Shown here in pieces: positions 35,069-40,351 of a DNA stretch of 40,351 nucleotides; position 1 is the first letter of the stretch, and each line of letters opens with the position of its first letter. Position numbers and translations under genes: made by a program. Source of the DNA: Bacteroidota bacterium (GTDB lineage Bacteria > Bacteroidota > Bacteroidia > Chitinophagales > Chitinophagaceae). The notes under the pieces were generated by a model. It saw only the letters and a list, made by a program, of their open reading frames with translations. It was not told the origin of the DNA and did not search any database. Location of the stretch: the NCBI GenBank assembly GCA_013286485.1, contig JABDFN010000006.1:1-40351 (forward strand), written 5' to 3'.

Positions 35069-36505
35069 ATGGAATTCAATATAGTACAGCGCCCTTCGAA
35101 AACAATTATTTATATCATAGACAATATAAAGGCTTTGCAGAAAATAGACGGCCTTTCTGAAGTAGAATTGTCTTTCGCAGAAAACTTGTTTAAAGATGAT
35201 AAAACAGTATTGGCTTGCATAAACCAATATAAAAGCTATAAATTCATTTACCTTATAAAGTCTAAAAAAACGGATTGGCAAACAAGCGAAATGATCAGGA
35301 AAGCAGGCGCTGATCTGCAGGTTATTATCAATAAAAATAAACTCAGCGAGGTCACAATTCATAGTTTAAGCAATTTTTTCAGTGCCGCTTATTATCTCGC
35401 TGAGGGCATGGCACTTGCTAATTATCAATTCTTAAAATACCGAACCGAAGCCAAAAAGCTTACAAACACGTTGCAGCATCTGCACTTTACCAAACAATCT
35501 ATTACTGTAAAAGAGATCAGCCAGTTGCAAATCATTACAGATGCATTGTATGCTGCAAGAACAATGGTAAACGAGCCATTGAATTATTTAACTGCAGTAC
35601 AATTGGCAAAAGAAATACAGGCACTTGGCAAGAAGGCCCGTTTTAAAGTAACTGTACTCAACAAAGCGCGGATTCAAAAAGAAAAAATGGGTGGCATATT
35701 GGCAGTCAACCGTGGTAGTATAGACCCACCTACCTTTTCTATAATGCAATACAAACCTGCTAAAACTTTAAATAAAAAACCAATTGTACTTATTGGGAAA
35801 GGTGTTGTATACGATACCGGTGGTTTATCATTAAAACCCACTGCAAACTCTATGGATCGCATGAAAAGTGATATGAGCGGTGCTGCACTTGTTACAGGAA
35901 CAATGTATGCCGCATCAAAATTAAAATTGCCTTTACATATTATAGCATTAGTGCCAGCTACTGATAACAGACCCGGTGAAAATGCTTATGTACCCGGCGA
36001 CATAATAAAGATGTATAGCGGTGCAACAGTTGAAGTATTAAATACAGATGCTGAAGGACGCATGTTATTAGCAGACGCTTTACAATGGGCTAAGCGTTAT
36101 AAACCCGAATTAGTGATAGATTTTGCAACGCTGACAGGTGCGGCTTCTGCAGCAGTTGGCGAACACGGCATTGTTTGTATGGGTACTGCCGATGATAAAA
36201 CAAAGCAGGCTTTTGCAGCAAGCGGGCAAAGACAATATGAACGCCTGGTAGAATTCCCGTTATGGGATGAATATGGTGACCAAATAAAATCTGATATTGC
36301 CGATATAAAAAATGTTGGCGGGCCTACCGGTGGCGCTATAACTGCAGGAAAATTTTTACAACACTTTACCGATTATCCGTGGATGCATTTTGACATTGCA
36401 GGTGTATCTTTTTACACATCAAAAAAGGGATATCAACCTGTTGGCGGAACAGGCTATGGTATGCGCATGCTTATAGATTTCCTTTTGCAATACGGCAAAA
36501 ACTAA
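35069..36505 (+). CDS. Leucyl aminopeptidase, M17 family
   Basis: A 478-residue cytosolic di-zinc (or manganese) aminopeptidase. The ATG at 35069 (MEFNIVQRPSKTIIYIID) is preferred over 34988, whose extra 27 residues overlap the rsmA start and promoter. The less-conserved N-terminal domain covers about 1-160. The catalytic domain has TMVNEPLNYLTAVQLA, the metal/catalytic Lys in VLIGKGVVYDTGGLSLKP, MDRMKSDMSGAA, VPATDNRPGENAYVPGDI and the family signature NTDAEGRMLLADAL. It releases N-terminal amino acids during peptide turnover. It is followed after 63 bases by pdxA in the same direction. Confidence 0.94.
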   Translation: MEFNIVQRPSKTIIYIIDNIKALQKIDGLSEVELSFAENLFKDDKTVLACINQYKSYKFIYLIKSKKTDWQTSEMIRKAGADLQVIINKNKLSEVTIHSLSNFFSAAYYLAEGMALANYQFLKYRTEAKKLTNTLQHLHFTKQSITVKEISQLQIITDALYAARTMVNEPLNYLTAVQLAKEIQALGKKARFKVTVLNKARIQKEKMGGILAVNRGSIDPPTFSIMQYKPAKTLNKKPIVLIGKGVVYDTGGLSLKPTANSMDRMKSDMSGAALVTGTMYAASKLKLPLHIIALVPATDNRPGENAYVPGDIIKMYSGATVEVLNTDAEGRMLLADALQWAKRYKPELVIDFATLTGAASAAVGEHGIVCMGTADDKTKQAFAASGQRQYERLVEFPLWDEYGDQIKSDIADIKNVGGPTGGAITAGKFLQHFTDYPWMHFDIAGVSFYTSKKGYQPVGGTGYGMRMLIDFLLQYGKN

Positions 36506-36568
36506 CTTTAAAGCGCGTAATTTGTATATTGTATAATTGAGTGAAAATTATAAAAAGCCAGGCTTAAT

Positions 36569-37651
36569 ATGAGCAATGAAAAACCTATAATTGGCATTAC
36601 CACCGGCGATTTGAACGGTATCGGCACTGAACTAATCATAAAAACCTTTTCTGACAATCGCATGTTGGATATATGTACCCCGGTTGTATTTGCTTCCAAT
36701 AAAATAATCAATTATTATCGTCGAATAGTAACAGAGCAACCCTTTAATTTTAACAGCACTAAAGACCTTAGCAAGCTCAACACTAGGCAAGTAAATATTT
36801 TTAACTGCTGGGAAGAAGAAGTACCACTGCAACCTGGTACACTTACTGAGCCTGCAGGTAAGTATGCTATTCGCTCATTAATGGTAGCTGCTCAATGTTT
36901 GAAGGATGGGCAACTCGATGCAATTGTTACCGCCCCTATTCACAAAGCCAATACGCAAACTCCAGATTTCCCTTACACAGGTCACACTCCTTTTTTTAAA
37001 GAAAAGTTCAACGCGAAAGATGTATTAATGTTGCTTTACAACGAATCGCTAAAAGTTGCTCTGGCTACTGAACATATACCGGTTGCGAAAATAACAGCTA
37101 CTATTACGAAGGAATTGTTACAATCAAAACTGAATATTCTTCGAGACACTTTAATAAAAGATTTTGGTATTGATAAACCGAAGATAGCAGTACTTGGACT
37201 CAACCCACATGCCGGCGACGATGGCCATATAGGTGGTGAGGAACAAACGATAATAAAGCCAGTAATTGAACTGTATCAGCAACAAGGGCACCTGGTGTAT
37301 GGTCCATTTAGTGCAGATGCATTTTTTGCACGGGGCAGCTATACCAACTTTGACGCTGTGCTTGCCATGTATCACGATCAGGGGTTGGTGGCATTTAAAA
37401 CATTGGCGCAGGGACATGGGGTTAATTATACTGCAGGGCTATCTATTATTCGTACATCTCCCGATCATGGTACAGCTTTTGATATTGCCGGTAAAAACAT
37501 AGCTGATCCCGACTCTTTTCGGGAAGCTGTGTACAGTGCTATTGATCTTCTAAAACAACGCCGGGAGTACGCAGCTAATACCGCGAACCCGCTTAGAAGA
37601 GGTAAAATAGAAAAAGAAAAAGAAGACAGCGAAGAAAAGATAGAAGCATAA
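36569..37651 (+). CDS. pdxA: 4-hydroxythreonine-4-phosphate dehydrogenase
   Basis: Oxidises 4-phosphooxy-threonine in the DXP-dependent pathway to pyridoxal phosphate. The 360-residue product has IGITTGDLNGIGTELIIK (the family GDP/NGIG start), TAPIHKANTQT, the metal-binding TGHTPFF, NPHAGDDGHIGGEE and MYHDQGLVAFK histidines, and a late IIRTSPDHGTAFDIAGK. The last 20 residues are a Lys/Glu-rich tail beyond the core fold. It converges on the S41 protease gene with eight bases between stops. Confidence 0.96.
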   Translation: MSNEKPIIGITTGDLNGIGTELIIKTFSDNRMLDICTPVVFASNKIINYYRRIVTEQPFNFNSTKDLSKLNTRQVNIFNCWEEEVPLQPGTLTEPAGKYAIRSLMVAAQCLKDGQLDAIVTAPIHKANTQTPDFPYTGHTPFFKEKFNAKDVLMLLYNESLKVALATEHIPVAKITATITKELLQSKLNILRDTLIKDFGIDKPKIAVLGLNPHAGDDGHIGGEEQTIIKPVIELYQQQGHLVYGPFSADAFFARGSYTNFDAVLAMYHDQGLVAFKTLAQGHGVNYTAGLSIIRTSPDHGTAFDIAGKNIADPDSFREAVYSAIDLLKQRREYAANTANPLRRGKIEKEKEDSEEKIEA

Positions 37652-37659
37652 AAGCTTAC

Positions 37660-39348
37660 TTATTTTTTTAAGTACCCTTGGTATTCAGTTGGGTTTTCAA
37701 GTATCTCTATCGCTTTTGCAACATCCTTATCATTCCTGAGGCTTTGTGCTATACGCCCTCTTTGAAAATAATACCTTGACACTATCTCGTTCTCAAGCGT
37801 GTGTTTTATATCATCTTTGTATTTTATAAAATCCTGCTTTTTATTGTGTCCTAATTTTGATTGCAATACGGCAAATTCTGTTTTTATATCATCATAATAT
37901 TTTTCTCTTATTGCTGTTGACTTCAGCGAATCCAAAGACTCATCTGTTTCCGTGCTATAAGTGTAATCTTTATTCTGTAGCCACTTTACAAACAGTTCAT
38001 ATTCATTATCTGTTAAAGAAAAATCACTTGCGGATGGTATAGTAGGATGATTAAGCACATAACCAGTAGCATAATCAAAGAAGTAGTTTTTTGTGTATAA
38101 CGTTACTATTAACCTGCTAATTGATTCTTGTTTCAATACTACATCGGGCTCTATGCCACCACCGCTTTTCACAATCCTTCCACCTTTTGTTTTAAATGCT
38201 TTTTTCATGGAATCAGGTACATTCCCTACGCTTCCATCTGCATTGCGATGAGAATAATCTATAGCCTGTATACATCGTCCACTTGGTGTATAATATTTTG
38301 CCGTTGTAAGTTTTAAACGGGCGTTGTAGCCAAGCGGTCGTACATTTTGCACCAGGCCTTTCCCGTAAGAGCGTTCGCCAATGATCACTCCCCTGTCAAG
38401 GTCCTGCAATGTTCCGGATACAATCTCTGATGCCGATGCAGAAGAATGATTAACAAGTGCTGTTACAGGTACTTCCATATCCCATGCCACATCGGGTGTT
38501 TTATAATCTTTATCCAGCTCTGCAGATTTTCCCTTCGTACTCACTACCAACTGTCCTTTATCAACAAACAAGTTGCATGTGCTTACTGCTTCATTTAATA
38601 AACCGCCCGGGTTGCTCCTCAAATCAAGTATAACACCTTTTAATTGGGGTTGTACTTTCTTCAAACTATCTAATGCCATTTTCAATTGCCTGCTGCAGCC
38701 GTCTGTAAATTGCGTAAGTTTTACATAGGCAATATTATTGGCTTTGCCATATAAACCTGCATAAGGAACACTTGACAATTCTATCTCGCCCCTTGTTATC
38801 ATTTTATTAGAAATAGTGCCGCTAAAGGCATCTTTTACCTGTATGATCACTTGTGTACCGGGAGAGCCTTTTAACAATACGCTTATATCATCTATTGTTT
38901 TAGACCTGATAACCTGATTGTCAATAGAGATGATCAAATCTCCCGGATGTAATCCCGCCTTTTGTGCCGGACTATTTTCATATACATCTCCCACATAAAT
39001 ATCTTCCCCTTTTTTATGCATGGTAGCACCTATACCTCCATATTTTCCTGTAGTTTGAAATTCATATTCTTCTATTTCAGACTCAGTTATGTAATTAGTA
39101 TAGGGGTCAAGATTATCAAGCATTGCATCTATACCCGTTTTTATTAAACTGCCGGGCTCTATAGGATCTACATAATAGGTGTTAAGTTCTTTGCAAAGGG
39201 TTGCAAAAATGTCCAGGTTCTTTGCTACTTCAAAATAAGAATCAGATGGTGATGTTGAGTTTATAAAAAGAAAGACACTCCCAGCCAATACTACACCAGT
39301 CCAAAAACCTCTTGTTTTTCCCAGACCCAATTTAATTCTGCGAAACAT
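37660..39348 (-). CDS. S41-family C-terminal processing protease
   Basis: A 562-residue periplasmic, membrane-anchored serine protease. The start at 39346-39348 (MFRRIKLGLGKTRGFWTGVV) is preferred; the frame extends 29 codons upstream without homology-like sequence. An N-terminal membrane segment (FWTGVVLAGSVFLFIN) is followed by a helical region, a PDZ domain (YGGIGATMHKKGEDIYVGDV, AGLHPGDLIISIDNQVI) and the protease core with the Ser-Lys dyad in HSSASASEIVSGTLQD and ERSYGKGLVQN. A C-terminal helical domain of about 150 residues follows. Such CTPs trim or degrade proteins by their C-termini. A regulatory or quality-control target is unknown. Confidence 0.93.
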   Translation of the reverse strand: MFRRIKLGLGKTRGFWTGVVLAGSVFLFINSTSPSDSYFEVAKNLDIFATLCKELNTYYVDPIEPGSLIKTGIDAMLDNLDPYTNYITESEIEEYEFQTTGKYGGIGATMHKKGEDIYVGDVYENSPAQKAGLHPGDLIISIDNQVIRSKTIDDISVLLKGSPGTQVIIQVKDAFSGTISNKMITRGEIELSSVPYAGLYGKANNIAYVKLTQFTDGCSRQLKMALDSLKKVQPQLKGVILDLRSNPGGLLNEAVSTCNLFVDKGQLVVSTKGKSAELDKDYKTPDVAWDMEVPVTALVNHSSASASEIVSGTLQDLDRGVIIGERSYGKGLVQNVRPLGYNARLKLTTAKYYTPSGRCIQAIDYSHRNADGSVGNVPDSMKKAFKTKGGRIVKSGGGIEPDVVLKQESISRLIVTLYTKNYFFDYATGYVLNHPTIPSASDFSLTDNEYELFVKWLQNKDYTYSTETDESLDSLKSTAIREKYYDDIKTEFAVLQSKLGHNKKQDFIKYKDDIKHTLENEIVSRYYFQRGRIAQSLRNDKDVAKAIEILENPTEYQGYLKK

Positions 39349-39443
39349 GTGATATGCTTGTTTTATTATGATTTGTAAGCAATGTACGAAATAAGAATAT
39401 CTCACTCGAAGTATCAATTTTAACAATATGTTCAACCCTTTTT

Positions 39444-39473
39444 TTGGGTAAGTTTGGAATATTGATTAATTTG
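39444..39473 (+). promoter_or_regulatory. Putative promoter of the small T9SS cargo gene
   Basis: TTG at 39444-39446, exactly 20 bases, then TAATTTGC beginning at 39467, the same pattern as before the Omp28-like gene. A competing perfect TAnnTTTG (TAAGTTTG, 39449-39456) lies inside the spacer, with no clear -33 box. The start codon is 23 bases after the -7 box. Confidence 0.35.
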
Positions 39474-39496
39474 CAAAGCAAGAAATATAGTTACAG

Positions 39497-40213
39497 ATGC
39501 GAAAAATTATACTTTTTTTATTGTGTGCTTTGGGCTTTGCCAATATTTCATGGGGACAGTTCACCAATGCCGATACTATAACAGGATGGTCAGGGAATGC
39601 TGCATGGTATGATGCACTAATAACAAATACTACTTCGGGCAATATTGCAATAGATTGGAAAGTAATTGCTACAGATTTCCCGGTTTCTGATTGGCTTCCC
39701 AATTTAAGTATATGTGACAATCATTTATGTTATGCAAACGGAAGTGGCGCTATGTGGAACAGCAGTACCAGTTCCGGACTTACATTTCATTCCCTTGATT
39801 ATGCTCCCGGTGGCGGTGGTGAATTTCACTTAGTAAATAATTTTGCAGTTGCGAGTGTTGGTACACATTATGTAACAGTAAGTCTGAAAGACAGCGCGAC
39901 TGGTTTTACTAAAACAACCACTTTTATTATCAAGCATGTTGCAACAGGTGTAACAACCATTGTAAAAAGAGATGACGATGTTATTATATATCCTAACCCA
40001 GCTGTAAATGACGTTAATGTTATTTTCAGTGATAACGCCGGCATTAAAACCATAGCTATTTATAACATTATTGGCAAAGCAGTAAATGTATATAAGGTGT
40101 CTGGTAATAGCGCCAACCTGGGTATTGATAATTTACCTGCAGGTGTTTATTTCTTGAGACTTTTGAATGCTGATGGTAATCTGGTAGCCACGAGGAAATT
40201 TAATAAACAATAA
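39497..40213 (+). CDS. Small secreted protein with T9SS type A sorting domain
   Basis: A 238-residue protein. The signal peptide (MRKIILFLLCALGFANISWG) precedes QFTNADTITGW. The N-terminal domain (about residues 21-150) is beta-rich: ALITNTTSGNIAIDWKVI, ICDNHLCYANGSGAMWNSST, HYVTVSLKDSATGFTKTTTF. This looks like an Ig-like or cupredoxin-like domain, but I cannot name a family. The C-terminal sorting domain has VIIYPNPAVNDVNVIF, TIAIYNIIGKAVNVYKV, IDNLPAGVYFLRLLNADGN and a basic TRKFNKQ end. It is expected at the cell surface through T9SS. Confidence 0.85.
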   Translation: MRKIILFLLCALGFANISWGQFTNADTITGWSGNAAWYDALITNTTSGNIAIDWKVIATDFPVSDWLPNLSICDNHLCYANGSGAMWNSSTSSGLTFHSLDYAPGGGGEFHLVNNFAVASVGTHYVTVSLKDSATGFTKTTTFIIKHVATGVTTIVKRDDDVIIYPNPAVNDVNVIFSDNAGIKTIAIYNIIGKAVNVYKVSGNSANLGIDNLPAGVYFLRLLNADGNLVATRKFNKQ

Positions 40214-40234
40214 ATTTTTTAAATGATATTTGTG

Positions 40235-40261
40235 ATCCCCCCGAATTCGGGGGATTTTTTT
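40235..40261 (+). terminator. Strong rho-independent terminator
   Basis: ATCCCCC and GGGGGAT arms with a central CGAATTCG palindrome and one extra C on the left arm, followed by seven T residues. It closes the small T9SS cargo gene. Confidence 0.9.
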
Positions 40262-40294
40262 GTCCTATATTTATCTACCTATTATATCAATCAT

Positions 40295-40351
40295 ATGACT
40301 TATAAACGACACTATTTATCGATCGCCTTTATTATCGGTAGCGCTTTTTTG
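40295..40351 (+). CDS. Start of a possible exported protein (truncated by window end)
   Basis: An ATG at 40295 opens 19 codons (MTYKRHYLSIAFIIGSAFL) with no stop before the window end. A basic start followed by a hydrophobic stretch looks like a signal peptide or anchor. It follows a terminator by 33 bases. Nothing more can be said. Confidence 0.4.
   Translation, partial: MTYKRHYLSIAFIIGSAFL

Noticed and set aside
37650-37676. Weak TACTTA/TAAGTA inverted repeat at the pdxA/S41 convergence
   Set aside because: Only a short A-T stem with a T loop and overlapping the S41 stop; stability is too low to call a terminator.
1-40351. Search for tRNA, rRNA, CRISPR arrays, insertion sequences and prophage genes
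   Set aside because: All intergenic spaces are under about 200 bases, and none contains a cloverleaf, regular spaced repeats, terminal inverted repeats with a transposase, or phage structural genes.

Overview
This window is a gene-dense stretch of a Bacteroidota chromosome, most like Chitinophagales or a related order. The signs are AT-rich DNA, TAnnTTTG-type promoters, almost no Shine-Dalgarno sites, type IX secretion (T9SS) sorting domains, a PorV-like protein, PorT-like barrels, a TonB-dependent receptor with a carboxypeptidase-regulatory-like domain, and a Bacteroidota-style FolP/DUF1599/DoxX neighbourhood. I see no tRNA, rRNA, CRISPR array, insertion sequence, prophage or plasmid function, and no gene-free stretch longer than about 200 bases.

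Layout. 1-2258: a DoxX-like membrane protein (cut by the window edge) and a duplicated DUF1599 protein on the minus strand, divergent from folP and a small ABM-domain protein. 2281-4582: a minus-strand run of a large GNAT-like protein, an L,D-transpeptidase and an unknown secreted protein. 4720-11857: a plus-strand run of a 3-hydroxyacyl-CoA dehydrogenase/enoyl-CoA hydratase fusion, an unknown secreted protein, a TPR protein and ComEC. 11897-20353: purH, a RimJ/RimL-type acetyltransferase, lpxD (minus strand), a class IV aminotransferase, two tandem PorT-like barrels, gltX and an Omp28-like T9SS cargo. 20554-24106: a beta-helix lipoprotein (minus), a DUF62/SAM hydrolase homologue coupled to a second ABM protein (plus), and greA-HIT (minus).

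24199-33196 is the most distinctive part. It is a three-gene minus-strand operon: a 1258-residue TonB-dependent receptor, a 1350-residue secreted protein whose C-terminus is not a standard T9SS tail, and a PorV/PorQ-like barrel. A promoter-like site lies before it and a clear terminator after it, so it looks self-contained and separate from greA. I infer a dedicated outer-membrane secretion or display unit with its own receptor, cargo and shuttle. Downstream are housekeeping genes: a D-2-hydroxyacid dehydrogenase, ksgA/rsmA, a leucyl aminopeptidase, pdxA, an S41 C-terminal processing protease, a small T9SS cargo, and the first codons of another secreted protein.

Other themes: small palindromic repeats inserted in frame in two genes; many exported proteins with a glutamine right after the predicted signal-peptide cleavage site; and well-formed Bacteroidota promoters, including an apparently near-leaderless ksgA promoter and overlapping divergent lpxD/class IV aminotransferase promoters.
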